64,000 nt of DNA from Ophiobolus disseminans (lineage: Eukaryota; Ascomycota; Dothideomycetes; Pleosporales; Phaeosphaeriaceae). The stretch covers positions 1,471,644 through 1,535,643 of the forward strand of contig MU006217.1 in the NCBI GenBank assembly GCA_010093685.1. The letters run 5' to 3'. Numbering within the stretch: the first letter of the stretch is position 1; every line of letters starts with the position of its first letter. The position numbers were made by a program, and so were the translations under genes. Of the stretch, positions 1 through 9,958 are shown in pieces. The notes below the pieces were generated by a model. The model was given only the letters and a program-made list of their open reading frames with translations. It searched no databases and was not told the DNA's origin.

Positions 1-885
1 ATTTGGTTTCAGTCCGTCACCCTGACAAAGGAACAACACGCCCCACTCAACGCCACTGCAGCATCCTCATGCTCCCCCTTTCACAAGCAGTGCCTAACTT
101 CTAAGTATGGCGTTCAAAATATATTGAGTTCGTTGATCACAAGCCTGGACAGAAATAGTGCTGGTGTTGATGTGCGACATGAGCTGTCAATAACAACTCG
201 ATGCATCCCGTCAGAAGATGAAGCAATGACGGCTGAAGTGACATCAAATTCGTCTCATCATGGTGCAGCCAGCGCATGACGTTTCGCCAAACGCCGATGG
301 GAGTCGATGGAGTTTTTCCGGACAAGCTTCTCCACCGTTTCACGTCAGTCAGAATCCTCCTTCATCATTCGACGCTTTGGATCTGGAACGGGCTCCATCG
401 AGGGACATGCATCGAAGCGAGTTCCTACAAATCTCCTCCGGTAATAAACTTGCGAAAACTTCTGGGGCGTAGGATCGGATGCTTACCTGCATCCAACGTC
501 CTGTGGCCGCTAATCGAGGCCACTAGCTGTATCTGGATCTGTGCCGCCCATGGCGCCCGCTGGATAGATGACAGGTCCTGGCATCCACTTGGCATCAGAC
601 CAGGAACCTGGGTTTCACGATCTCGTTCTGCTTGTCAGTGCTGCAGCTACGCCTGTCATGGCGGCAGTGTGCCGTGTACGCGGGATGAGTATAAGAGGTT
701 CCGACGTCCCTGGAAGACAAGGCCATCAAGCTTGACGCTGACACTCACTTTCACACGCTCTTTAGCATACACTCACTTTCGTAGATTATCCATTCGTCTG
801 TCATTCATTCATTTTCAGGTTCAAACCCATCTTTGACTATACTCTCACCTTCCAAACACCAACACATACCAATCAAACCATCAAC
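1..885. other. Intergenic; upstream region of the AA9 gene
   Basis: No convincing gene. The overlapping frames here (for example a 186-codon frame at 276-836) have no recognisable domain and no intron logic. The last 150 bases are rich in CT and CA, as in a fungal core promoter and 5' UTR, and belong to the gene starting at 886. Confidence 0.6.
690..696 (+). promoter_or_regulatory. TATA-like box (TATAAGA) of the AA9 gene
   Basis: TATAAGA lies about 190 bases before the ATG at 886 and is followed by a pyrimidine-rich stretch that could hold the transcription start. The same heptamer occurs before the gene at 5069. Inferred from position only. Confidence 0.4.
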
Positions 886-1896
886 ATGAGGACCTCCATC
901 GCTTTCGCTTTCGCCGCGGCCAAGCTCGTTGCTGCCCACACCACCTTCCAGTCCATTGTCATCGCCGGAAAGGACCAGGGTCAACACTTCGCTGTGCAGA
1001 CTCCTAGCAACGGCAACAACCCCATCAAGGATGTCACTGACACTGCCATGATCTGCAACGGCGGTACACCCAAGGCCGGCGAGTTTGTCGAGGTCGCTGC
1101 TGGTTCCAAGATTGGTATGCAGTGGCACCACAACGATGGTGCGCCCACCGCTGGTGATTCCGATGAGCCCATCGCTGCTTCCCACAAGGGACCCGTCATG
1201 GTCTACATTGCTAAGGCCGAGGGCAACGGTGTTGGCCCTGTCTGGACCAAAATCTACGAGGATGGTCTCTCTGGCGGCAAGTGGGCTGTCGATACTTTCA
1301 TCGCCAACAAGGGTTTGGTAGAGATCACCTTGCCCGACCTTGCGGACGGCGAGTACCTCATCCGCCCTGAGATGATCGGTCTCCATGAGGGCGATAGAGC
1401 TCAAGGCGCACAGTTTTACAACGGCTGTGGACAGATCAAGGTCACCGGTGGCTCCAAGGCTCTCCCAGCCACTGGTGTTGACATGACCAAGGCATACTCT
1501 GCCACCGACCCAGGTGTCCTATTCAACATGTACGGAGGCGCCACCACCTACACCATCCCCGGCCCCAAGGTTTGGGACGGTGCCAGCTCCGGCCCTGCCG
1601 CCCCAGCTACACCTGCCACTCCCTCCAAGTCCGCCACTCCTGTCGCCACCCCTGCTCCCTCCAAGACCGCTGCTCCTGTCGCATCTTCTTCCCCCGCGAC
1701 TCCCGTTGCTACCCCAGTCGAGGAGTCCGAGCCCACTACCCCAGCTCCATCACCATCCGCTGGCGCTGGCCCCGTTGGTGGCTCCGGCTCCACCCTCCCC
1801 GAGACCTTCACCATCACTCAGTTCATCGCTTGGCTCAAGCAGCAAACTGGTTCGTCGACCAAGGCTCGCCGCCACGCACGCGCTTTCAACTTGTAA
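886..1896 (+). CDS. AA9 lytic polysaccharide monooxygenase (GH61), secreted
   Basis: Copper enzyme that oxidatively cleaves cellulose or related glucans outside the cell. The 336-residue single-exon protein has a signal peptide (1-17) cut just before His18, which becomes the N-terminal histidine of the copper brace. His100 in SHKGPVMVYIA is the second brace residue. His167, Gln176 and Tyr178 in GLHEG...GAQFYNGC complete the active site, with Tyr178 as axial ligand. Cys57 and Cys181 are the usual disulfide pair. After the catalytic domain (to about 230) comes a Ser/Thr/Pro/Ala linker (about 238-305), then a short C-terminal segment (LPETFTITQFIAWLKQQ) ending in a basic tail. There is no CBM1. 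Third codon positions are strongly C-rich compared with neighbouring genes, suggesting high expression. The family assignment is firm; substrate and regioselectivity cannot be read from the sequence. Confidence 0.95.
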   Translation: MRTSIAFAFAAAKLVAAHTTFQSIVIAGKDQGQHFAVQTPSNGNNPIKDVTDTAMICNGGTPKAGEFVEVAAGSKIGMQWHHNDGAPTAGDSDEPIAASHKGPVMVYIAKAEGNGVGPVWTKIYEDGLSGGKWAVDTFIANKGLVEITLPDLADGEYLIRPEMIGLHEGDRAQGAQFYNGCGQIKVTGGSKALPATGVDMTKAYSATDPGVLFNMYGGATTYTIPGPKVWDGASSGPAAPATPATPSKSATPVATPAPSKTAAPVASSSPATPVATPVEESEPTTPAPSPSAGAGPVGGSGSTLPETFTITQFIAWLKQQTGSSTKARRHARAFNL

Positions 1897-3050
1897 GCGC
1901 CTCACCATATCACGCCTTGCATAGCCGCGGCGTCACGGAACAAAACCTTCTTCATGTACATTGGTTGGATCTGAGAGTATATTCTTAGAGGACTTTGTCC
2001 CTCTCTTTTTTGGCTGCTAGCCCAGCTTTTCTTTTTATGTATATATACATGCAACATTCAATGACGAATGAGACTTTTCGAATCAATTGCCTGACCCACA
2101 CATGAGTGTTTGTGCGACTAACATGTTCTTATCACACCCAGGTTTTGTGAACATCACACAGTATCACCGAAGCTTACTTCTCAGTCCAATTTTCAAGACC
2201 GGAATTGACTCCATTGAAGCTTCCTCAGTCACGATGTTCTACGTATATGAATACTAACAAGTATGCGCTCCAGTCTTACCCTATCTCCTTACTACTCTAT
2301 TAGAGTAAGTTTTGCACAACTTAGCCTGATAGAGATATAGAATGCTATAAAGCTAGTGCTCGGCGGGGAGCTAAGCATTACATAATCACGGTGACGTGGT
2401 GTGTCATCGAAAGAGAAGGAGCCATTCCAACCAGAGAGAGAGCGTGCCACCTTCCTCAACGTCGACCAGGCTCCCGTACCTCACTTCCACACCACTGCCC
2501 ACCATCTCATCTGCGTTGGCACTCACCTCGCCTACTCTAACATGCTCACCCAGCATCGCACCTGCAATTGTGCCCTCACTAACATCGCCTGTTGTACCTT
2601 TTGCACCCATCCATCACAGCACCCTACGCGACTTCCGCACTCACCAACCGCACTCACCACACCATGTCATCTGATCCACGAACGTTGATGCATGCCTCCG
2701 CTGCCTTACATGGATGATCTGGCTTGCTGTAACTCGCCTGAAACGCATTCGAGATCGAATGCTGTCTCGGGTCACTCTCCAGCCGCAGTATCAATGAGCT
2801 GGAGACGATACCATACTGCAGCTCGATATCCGCTCCCGCACTCGCCCACCTACATGGTTCTGGCCGACTATTCGAGGGCTCGTCTTAGGGCAAACAGAGA
2901 GGTTCGTCGATATTGTCCCATGGCTGTTCACAATGTATAGACTGACCGGTCATAGCTCGCGTCCGTACTTCCCGTTCGATTGCAGTACAGCGCACACCAA
3001 CCTAAGCTATTCACAACCTCACACTTCGCCCTCCTCCTTCAGCTGCACTC
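1897..3050. other. Intergenic, no gene seen
   Basis: Short overlapping frames at 2396-2940 have Ser/Thr/Pro-rich or random composition and no recognisable domain. Around 2256-2360 there is a short AT-rich patch dense in TpA (ttactactctattagagtaa and similar), like the patches at 3410-3475 and 4600-4870, possibly mutated transposon debris. Confidence 0.4.
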
Positions 3051-3059
3051 AGATCGCTG

Positions 3060-4494
3060 TATTCTGTTGCCAGTCAGCCTATAGATAACAGGTGGGAACA
3101 AGGGACAGCCGAGCGTGCAAGAATCGACAAACAACCTGCCATATACAAAACAATAGGACAAGAGTCTCCCAATATACAAGAATATCGCCAACAATTTGCC
3201 AACACTCCAATCTTACAGGTCGCAGACGCTCAACTGCTTAACGCTATTCAAGCACCCACACGTTCCAGCCTGCGAAAGGCGTAGACCTACCAGCAATTCA
3301 AGACTTTCTAGAGCCTCAGAAAGACTTTGAAAGACAGCGAGCGAGCCGTCCTAACCCAGCCAGCAGCCGTATCCCACCAAGTGAAAGCACAGCACTATTT
3401 AGATCAACAATACAATGCTAGCGTACTATAGCATAGTTCGCTTACTATACTCACCGACAAGATTATAGACTGCTCCCAGTTTATCACATTCAGAGACGCG
3501 GTCCCATCTCAACCATTCGTCGTGCTACCACTAGACAGTTTCGAGTTTCCCCGGCCACAGGCCCTCAAGGCCCTCAAGGCCCTCACGGTTTATCAGCCCT
3601 CAATCCCACTCTCACCCTACACGGTTACCGACAACCCTCACTACCCTACCCAGGACGAAGAGAATGCCGCACCACCTTCACTAATCGATAACGCTATCCG
3701 AGGACACCTCGTCGTCATCGCGAGATAATGCCGAAGAGCATGTGGAGGCCCACTCCGACGATTTCCTCGATGATGAAATCGATGACGACACTCTCGTCGA
3801 GTTGTCTGCTCGCCCGCCTGCAAAACGCAGCACCCCCTCCAGGGCCAGTGCAACCGCCGCCGCGAAGAAGATCCGAATCAGGTACTCAGCCACTCCTTCC
3901 GCTGCCACCACAGCTACACCACGTCAGGATCCCACGGACCTTGGGCCATCATCCACCAAGCACGCCTTGGCAGACACTAAAGACCTTTCCGATCGCGTCC
4001 AGCTCCTTCTGATGAATTTCCCGTGCATCAACCATGATGAGGTCCTGATCACCATCCCGGGCTACTCCTTCAGATATCACATCAGTGACCAGGCTCTGGA
4101 GTCCAATCGATTGGTGACAATGATACTCGGAGCTACCGTGACATCCAGGGATGCTCTATACAAGCAGATGATGGTGGAGTTGTGTTCTCTCTAGAGTAAA
4201 TTCAGACCCAGAGCACACCGCACGAAGCGACTACCTATCGCTTCATTAAGGCTATATGCATCTGCTCAACCATTGCTCCCAATCCTCGACCTACTTCAAC
4301 AGGTAGCCGACCCAAATTCTCCCCAACGCAAGATGATTGAGACTTCACAGTGTCGATGCGACCGTCAGGCATGCAGATTTGTTCCCATCGTAGAGGCAGG
4401 GGACGACAACAAATCATATGTTCATTGGGACCATTTCTCCAACATCATGCACTCTTATTCAGATAGTAGACCAAAGGTCGCCTTCTTCTGCTAG
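3060..4494 (+). pseudogene. Decayed coding relic of unknown function
   Basis: No ATG-to-stop gene fits, but several segments read like protein. One frame runs from about 3715 to 4494. It begins with acidic sequence (EAHSDDFLDDEIDDDTLVEL), continues through a folded-looking part (PGYSFRYHISDQALESN) and is broken by a single TAG at 4192-4194. It then resumes in the same frame for 99 codons with a Cys-rich end (CRCDRQACRF). A different frame at about 3480-3726 carries a Pro-rich segment that would join by frameshift. Further coding-like pieces lie at about 3090-3300. I do not recognise the family. It could be a transposon accessory gene or an old single-copy gene. The TAG fits CAG to TAG, but an intron too short to recognise cannot be excluded. 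Confidence 0.35.
3560..3588. repeat. Short tandem repeat, unit GGCCCTCAA
   Basis: About three copies of GGCCCTCAA in a row, the last one diverging to GGCCCTCAC. It sits in the Pro-rich part of the relic above. Confidence 0.6.
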
Positions 4495-4599
4495 GATCAT
4501 AGCCTTGTCTTCCTTAGTTTTAGTAAACTTTCCTCCAGCACCGCGCACAGGCACATGGAAACTGAGGTGAAGGACATAGTTACTGCTTCTACATAGTAT

Positions 4600-4870
4600 T
4601 CGGAGAATCTTTTCAAGCACACTGTATGTTTAATATTAAGCTATTATGTCTTACGCTCCTTAATTCTGTTACTATTATATGATTGTTACTACTATATAAA
4701 TATCTGCCTAAAACTTTTCGCTATTCCGTAATTGTACCTTACGAGCTTCCATTCTATTTTTAGTGTTCTTTGCAAGCAAGACTACGTTCATGCTGTATTC
4801 TAAACCCTTTAGCTAGTTCCGTCGTAGTAGAATTAAGTTACGTCTATGTAACGACTTCATATCATAGAGA
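4600..4870. other. AT-rich, TpA-dense patch
   Basis: About 270 bases with many TATA, TTAAT and ACTAC stretches, clearly richer in A+T than the flanks and without coding potential. It may be a remnant of a repeat mutated by RIP. This is visual impression only; no RIP index was calculated. Confidence 0.35.
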
Positions 4871-4983
4871 CGTGATCATTGGGCGGCATCACTGAAGAGT
4901 CCTACCCCTCACAGCGCACGTCTTCTGGACATGAAATTCATGAGCTGACTAAATTGACGCTTTCTAGATCACTGTGTTCAACG

Positions 4984-4990
4984 TATAAGA
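4984..4990 (+). promoter_or_regulatory. TATA-like box of the first PH/SHG/DGH-family gene
   Basis: TATAAGA 79 bases before the ATG at 5069. All three paralogues have a TATA-type element upstream. Confidence 0.5.
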
Positions 4991-5068
4991 GCACCACACA
5001 GCACACGCTCGGTTCCCACCCTCGATTCCCGCCAACTATCGTACGCCTTGACTCAACAGAGAAATACG

Positions 5069-6121
5069 ATGTCCCAAAACCAGAGCTCATACAATGCTTC
5101 CAGGAGAGAAAGTCAGCCTTCTCGGCCACCAGGCTCAGGTCGCCCTTCTCAAATGCAAGTTGCCCTCCCCTACCATCGCTACGATGACCCTCCTCGTGCT
5201 GGCTCTTCAGGTCGTCCGTCACAAATGCAAGTCGCGATACCCAGCCGTCGACTAAAACCTGAGTCGAATAACTACAACACTCAAGGTCGTCCGTCGCACA
5301 CTCAATACGCGCTACCTAGTCGCGCAGCTCCGCAATCGAGCTCAGGCCGTCCGTCTCAACTGCAAGTAGCACTTCCAGAGCAACGCGACGTTGGTTCACG
5401 TCGTTCTGTACCGGCGCAGAGCCAGTTGGGAGAGCCTCAGCGCACTGTAAGGGCTCCGCCTGCTTTGCCGAGTATTCGCGAAGCCGAGCAAAGCCGTTAT
5501 GGCCCGCCGTCTGTCAGCAACCGAAGCATGCAGTCTAATGAGACATATCGCGGCTCGACGGCACAAGCTGCCTTACCAAGTATCCGCGAGCCCATAGGAA
5601 ACCAATTCGAGTACGAGACCACCAGGATCGGCGCCCAACCACAAGTCATAGTATCCCGCCCACATGCCGGAGTAACCCATATCGTGCGTCCAGGTGAACC
5701 GCATCACTTTGGCAACCGAACAGACTCTGTACGAGGTGAGATAATCTGCACTCTATGCATCTGCAACAACCCCGACAGCCACGGCGACGCGTACACCATG
5801 CTGAACTCCCCGCGTGGATACGGCATCGACGGCAGGCCGATCAATTGGCAAGAAGCCAAGAAGCGCATGCTTGAGTGGCATTGCAGACCCCAGATCTCAC
5901 ACGCTCAGGAAGTGGAGGCTACACCGTATATTTTCGATGCGGAGACGGCGCGCATGGCGCTTGAGCATGAGGAAAGGCTGATGCAAGACGTTCGTAGCGG
6001 CAGTAATATTGCCGTCAATGTGGCGGGGAATAACATGAATTGGCATAACCAGGATGGGCATGCGAAGCCGCATTTGACCGAGGGAGGAGCGAAGACGCAG
6101 TTTACTCGCGGTGGTGGATAG
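5069..6121 (+). CDS. Uncharacterised PH/SHG/DGH-family protein, copy A (350 aa, repeat-bearing N-terminus)
   Basis: I do not recognise this family. The first ATG of the frame is 5069; the open frame extends a few codons upstream without an ATG. Residues 1-150 are low-complexity and carry four copies of an 11-residue repeat, G-R-P-S-x2-Q-x-A-x-P (24-34, 48-58, 73-83, 93-103), followed by two ALPSIRE motifs. The conserved core is at about 205-350: RPGEPHHFGNR, CTLCICNNPDSHGDAY, a helical GRPINWQEAKKRMLEW, then NWHNQDGH and LTEGGAKTQF near the end. The same core occurs in the copies at 6800 and 13262. Conserved Cys and His residues suggest a metal site (inference). There is no signal peptide or membrane segment, so it is probably cytoplasmic or nuclear. 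No introns. Confidence 0.75.
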   Translation: MSQNQSSYNASRRESQPSRPPGSGRPSQMQVALPYHRYDDPPRAGSSGRPSQMQVAIPSRRLKPESNNYNTQGRPSHTQYALPSRAAPQSSSGRPSQLQVALPEQRDVGSRRSVPAQSQLGEPQRTVRAPPALPSIREAEQSRYGPPSVSNRSMQSNETYRGSTAQAALPSIREPIGNQFEYETTRIGAQPQVIVSRPHAGVTHIVRPGEPHHFGNRTDSVRGEIICTLCICNNPDSHGDAYTMLNSPRGYGIDGRPINWQEAKKRMLEWHCRPQISHAQEVEATPYIFDAETARMALEHEERLMQDVRSGSNIAVNVAGNNMNWHNQDGHAKPHLTEGGAKTQFTRGGG

Positions 6122-6571
6122 GCTGGCGGAGAATTGATTACTGGAGACAAACGACATTGATGCATTGAGTGGGCGTCAGTGGAGAGTTAGAGGTTCGTAT
6201 TGAAGTGCTTAGCTCCGTTTGCGCACCACCCAAGTAAAATGCCTATTGTGACCGTGACGTTACTGCTCCGAGAAGAGTCAAATGGGGTATCAGTGGGCCT
6301 GCGCCTTCATCTTGTGACGTGAATGAAGTACAGATTTGACGTTGAAACTAGTGGACGGGCATTTGAGTGACTATAGTGTGTCAGCACGTCGCTCAAATCT
6401 ATGTGTAGGAGTGACTTCAAGCTTGATAACTCACCGTTGTAGGAAACTTAGTTCTAGCTTGTGACTTAGCCAGCATCAGAAAACATGTCCCGTTTCTGAG
6501 TTATGAACTTATTGGCTTTCCAGCACACAAACCTCATTTTTCGCGACGTACCCTTCCATGGAGCTTCGTAT
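6122..6571. other. Intergenic between family copies A and B
   Basis: No coding signal. It ends in the promoter of copy B. Confidence 0.5.
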
Positions 6572-6578
6572 TATAAAA
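6572..6578 (+). promoter_or_regulatory. TATA box upstream of family copy B
   Basis: Perfect TATAAAA, 91 bases before the ATG at 6669 and 222 before the ATG at 6800. The short spacing to 6669 suggests translation originally began there. Confidence 0.55.
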
Positions 6579-6799
6579 GGTCTCCAATTCTACAGTCCCT
6601 TTACCAGAGTCTCGCACTGTCCGCGTACAATCCTCAGAAAATCAACAACTACTCGAACACAATACAACATGTATCCTAATCAAAGTTGGCATGATTTCCA
6701 AATGCCGGGCGGATTTCTCGGATAAAGTCGTAGCAATCCTACTCAACCTGGTCGCTCTTCGAGAAGGGGCCAAGGTGCCCTACGCAAGCCAACTCCCCA

Positions 6800-7258
6800 A
6801 TGTCGACACGTACTCAGCCAGGTCAGCCACATCTGACCGGTGCACGTACAGTTCGCAGCGCTGCTCGAATCGAAAGCGTGACCTGTCGTTGTCACGATCT
6901 TAACAGCCACGGAGACGCCTTCACATTCGACTGTGAAGAGTGGGCAGAGGACAAGAACGGCAAACTAATCTCCTGGAGCACAGCAATGACTCGAATCCTG
7001 GACAGTTACGGCAGAAACACAATGACCCGACAGGAGAGCATTGCGAAGTACCAAGATGTCTTGTCGCAGGAAAACGCCGAGGACTTCATTCAACAGGAGA
7101 AGGAACTCGATGAAAAAGTTAGTAGGGGCGAAAGTGTTGAGATAACTCCATACACGACTTGGCATAACTCTGATGGCCATCGGCGCCCGCATCTGACTGA
7201 GCAGGGCGCTCGCACGGTATTCCAGCAACCAGGGCAGTCTGTGAACACGTCACAATAG
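6800..7258 (+). CDS. Uncharacterised PH/SHG/DGH-family protein, copy B (152 aa, core only)
   Basis: The protein consists almost entirely of the core shared with copies A and C: QPGQPHLTGAR near the N-terminus, CRCHDLNSHGDAF, GKLISWSTAMTRILDSYGR, TTWHNSDGH and LTEQGARTVF. The chosen ATG (6800) is the first in frame. An upstream ATG at 6669 opens with MYPNQ, like the MYPSR start of copy C, but hits TAA at 6723 after 18 codons. Reading on beyond that stop gives SRSNPTQPGRSSRRGQG, which looks like the basic N-terminal region of copy A, before a change of frame. Copy B has therefore probably lost its original N-terminus and either uses 6800 or is a young pseudogene. Function unknown. Confidence 0.6.
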   Translation: MSTRTQPGQPHLTGARTVRSAARIESVTCRCHDLNSHGDAFTFDCEEWAEDKNGKLISWSTAMTRILDSYGRNTMTRQESIAKYQDVLSQENAEDFIQQEKELDEKVSRGESVEITPYTTWHNSDGHRRPHLTEQGARTVFQQPGQSVNTSQ

Positions 7259-7650
7259 TCGAGTGGCTTCAGTCAGAATCCGGGTGCCGGTCAATACTGG
7301 GGAATCCCCTCGAGGGGCTGTGGTAGTCGTTGCTAGGTAGATCGTGATTCGAGTATTGTGATGTACCCGAGGGTTCGAGTTGAGAGAAGTGTATATATAC
7401 TACTTTATGTTAATGAAACTGCAGATTTGACCTGGATTGATGTGATCGCAAGTGGTGCCCGCACTCTGCGCAACCGAACACCCACGCGCCGGTGAGCAAA
7501 ACACAAAAAGCCGTTCGGTTACGGGACAAATACTTATTCATGAACTTTGAGTCCCCATCCTTCTCACCGCAGGGAACGTGAACATATCGAATGCTCACCA
7601 AGACCCATCAGTCCTACATACACGTCAATGGTCGCGGTGGTCCTATGCCC
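7259..7650. other. Intergenic, nothing recognised
   Basis: No coding or RNA signal seen between copy B and the decarboxylase relic. Confidence 0.5.
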
Positions 7651-7654
7651 GTAA

Positions 7655-8284
7655 AAAGAACTAAGACCTCCCTCTCAAGCCTCCACTACAAAGAGCGAGC
7701 GAGCTTCGCGCCATCCTTACCCCATTGTTCTTGTACACGGCTGAGCGCAAAAAGTCAAACGTTGTTGTGTCCGCAGGCTTGACGGCAACTTACCAGCTGC
7801 TGAAGTGCGCCAATGGTCACGCCCCCGACGCGGCTCAGAAACAGAATGCTGTCAGACCAAAGAGAACTAGGACGCGGTGTTCAAGACTCACATTGACATG
7901 GTCAAAGACTTCAATGAGGACACTGTGCAACGCCTCAGAGATCTGGCGGAAGAATACCACTTCCTCATCTTTGAGCACCGCGAATGCGTCGATATTGGCG
8001 ATACTGTGCAGAGACAGTATCATGGCGGAGCACTCATAACATCCGACTTCGCGAACGTGGTGAATGCAAGTATCCTTAGCGGGGATGGGATTGTAGATGC
8101 ACTCTCTCAGGTCGTCAAACCGCCCGACTTCCTATACAAAGATGAGCGCGCTATCGTATTCCTTACGGACATGATATCGATGGGCAGCCTTGTCACGGGC
8201 AACTACACTGCAAAGTGCGTCGAGCTTGCTAAACAGCACTCCAGCTCCGTGGCCAGTCTCGTGTTGAGGCAGTGGGATAGGTAG
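7655..8284 (+). pseudogene. Decayed orotidine-5'-phosphate decarboxylase (pyrG/URA3-like) copy
   Basis: The parent enzyme makes UMP in pyrimidine synthesis. Three pieces in different frames follow the order of the OMPDC family. They are HYKERASFAP (about 7680), LYTAERKKSNVVVSAGLTAT (from about 7728), then FKTHIDMVKDF to VTGNYTAKCVELAKQHS (7880-8283). An intron may sit between the last two, but the first two need a frameshift. The catalytic box usually reads D-x-K-x-x-D-IG-N-T. Here it is HRECVDIGDT, so the first Asp and the catalytic Lys are replaced by His and Glu; the Lys in KTHID remains. The C-terminal part of the barrel with the phosphate-binding loop is missing after residue 135 of the last piece. 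It therefore cannot be an active decarboxylase. A working copy presumably exists elsewhere. It ends tail to tail with the PfkB gene. Confidence 0.8.
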
Positions 8285-8371
8285 ATTACTCACTACCAAA
8301 TGAGTGTAATCTGGGAAGCTGCTGTCTCAATGAACCCTAGTCGTTAGTTTCCGATCTATTCCACTTCCTGC

Positions 8372-9521
8372 TCAAGTATCAACTCGAGCCTTGTACAGTG
8401 CAAGACGATCTTGTACTCGAACACCGTTCCACAGCTCAAGTTCATCCGGATGAAGTGTTGGGAGCCCGATCTGCTCTACGGCGAAGCTCGCCGCAACGGC
8501 ACCGTATATGCTTGCTTCCTTCATATCTCCCTCCTTCAGCCATCCGGCCGTGTATCCACCGAGAAACGCATTGCCCGCACCTGTGGGATCTACGACCTCT
8601 TTGGACCCATCTAGGTAGAATGGAGGAAGCCAGACTTTCGTAGACATGCCTTGAATCGTTAGTGAGCCGTGCTCACCTGCTCTCACGATCACCACCCCGT
8701 CTTGATTGGCACCTGTTACCCGAGATATTTCCAGCGCATACTTCTCTAGTGCTTCAGGCCGGAATGTCTCGGGTTTTTGCTCCTCAAACATGGCTGATAT
8801 CTCCAGATGGTTGGGAGAGAATACATCCACAAAACTGCAAGCCTCCAAGAACAGCGGCCGATCTTTGATTGTGCAAGCGGCTGGGAACGGCTCCCAGAGG
8901 ATGAACGGAAGAGTTTTGATTCCGTAATTCGCACGAAGCGCAATAAGTTCATGTACCTGTGAAAGTACTTCTTGTGGCGTTGCAAGAAAGTGGAACGCTC
9001 TAGCGTTGAGAAACAGGCTGTTGGCGACATCTTCTGGCCTTGTTTTCAGGGGAGGTGTCGTGTAGTGAAAGTTCTTAGCTTTGTTCCTGTAAGCTATCGA
9101 CGTGGTACCAAGTAATTCGAGTTCTTACGTCCAAAAGTGCTGTCTTCATACACGAGCAGGCCCCTAGTGCTTCCACTATGCTGTAAGATTTGAATCTCCA
9201 GCGTTAATTGCCATTCGCTGAGCTGATTCTTCACTTGTTCGGGGAAATCTGTTCCAGCTCGCACTAAGCAGCCAACTCGACGAGATTGCGAGCGACCGGT
9301 GAGCAAGCGATAGCCGAGTGTAGCTAGATATATACCTGTCAGTAGGACTTTTGAGCCAGAGTGGGATACAAAGCTCAAATCGTACAAAATGATCCAGACC
9401 CTCCAGCTACGTCGATTATCGGCGGTCGCGAAGGGAGGCGTATCTCATCAATCACGACCATACCAAGGGAAACAAACTCAACGCTCGTATTTAACTCTTT
9501 CCCCGAGAGCCAAGCAGTCAT
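8372..9521 (-). CDS. MAK32-like PfkB-family carbohydrate kinase
   Basis: Three exons can be fixed by homology logic: 9521-9386, 9323-9129 and 9078-8372, with introns of 62 and 50 nt. Together they give 345 residues in frame. The N-terminus reads EFVSLGMVVIDEI followed by AGGSGSF, where the first intron falls. The middle has VGCLVRAGTDFPEQ, and the second intron restores STFGPKNFHYTTPPL. Later come WEPFPAACTI, VDVFSPNHLEISAMF and the PfkB signature VDPTGAGNAFLGG. This arrangement matches yeast MAK32 (needed for stability of the L-A virus) and its many fungal relatives of unknown substrate. The usual catalytic Asp of GAGD is Asn here. From memory this also occurs in other MAK32-type proteins, so ordinary sugar-kinase activity is doubtful. 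The second intron ends in AAG, an unusual acceptor. Confidence 0.85.
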
Positions 9522-9958
9522 GATGAGGTGGATCGGCGTGGTTGTTGGCAGAACGCTGTTGGCAGCTTGACAGAGCTCTCGCATCAAGTAGCGAGTAGAT
9601 ACAGAGGGGTGGGTGACTGACATACGTAGGCGCAGACCTCGGGACAGTCTTGCCGCTAGTCCCGAACAAGACTAAGTTGTCTTGGCAATCACGTGACTAT
9701 CCAACACTTCTCTCCATTAAACAAGTCTCAGGCTCCTGCGAGGCGATACTGCTTCCGTAACAATGTCCATAAAGGTGCGCCAGCTGCTCTCTATACGGTA
9801 CATATCTCTGCCATCCTGGAAACCCCGGTCAAGCAATTCGTCTGAGAAGGACACCTCGTCGTCAACGTAGACGAAAGGTTCCTTGTCAGAGTGAGCTTTT
9901 GGTTCAAAATTCTTCTTATATTTCTTCTGTTCCTGGTGGGGTCAATCGCCGGGAACGT

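Noticed and set aside
276..836. 186-codon frame before the AA9 gene
   Set aside because: No ATG context, domain or splice support. It overlaps the promoter and TATA box.
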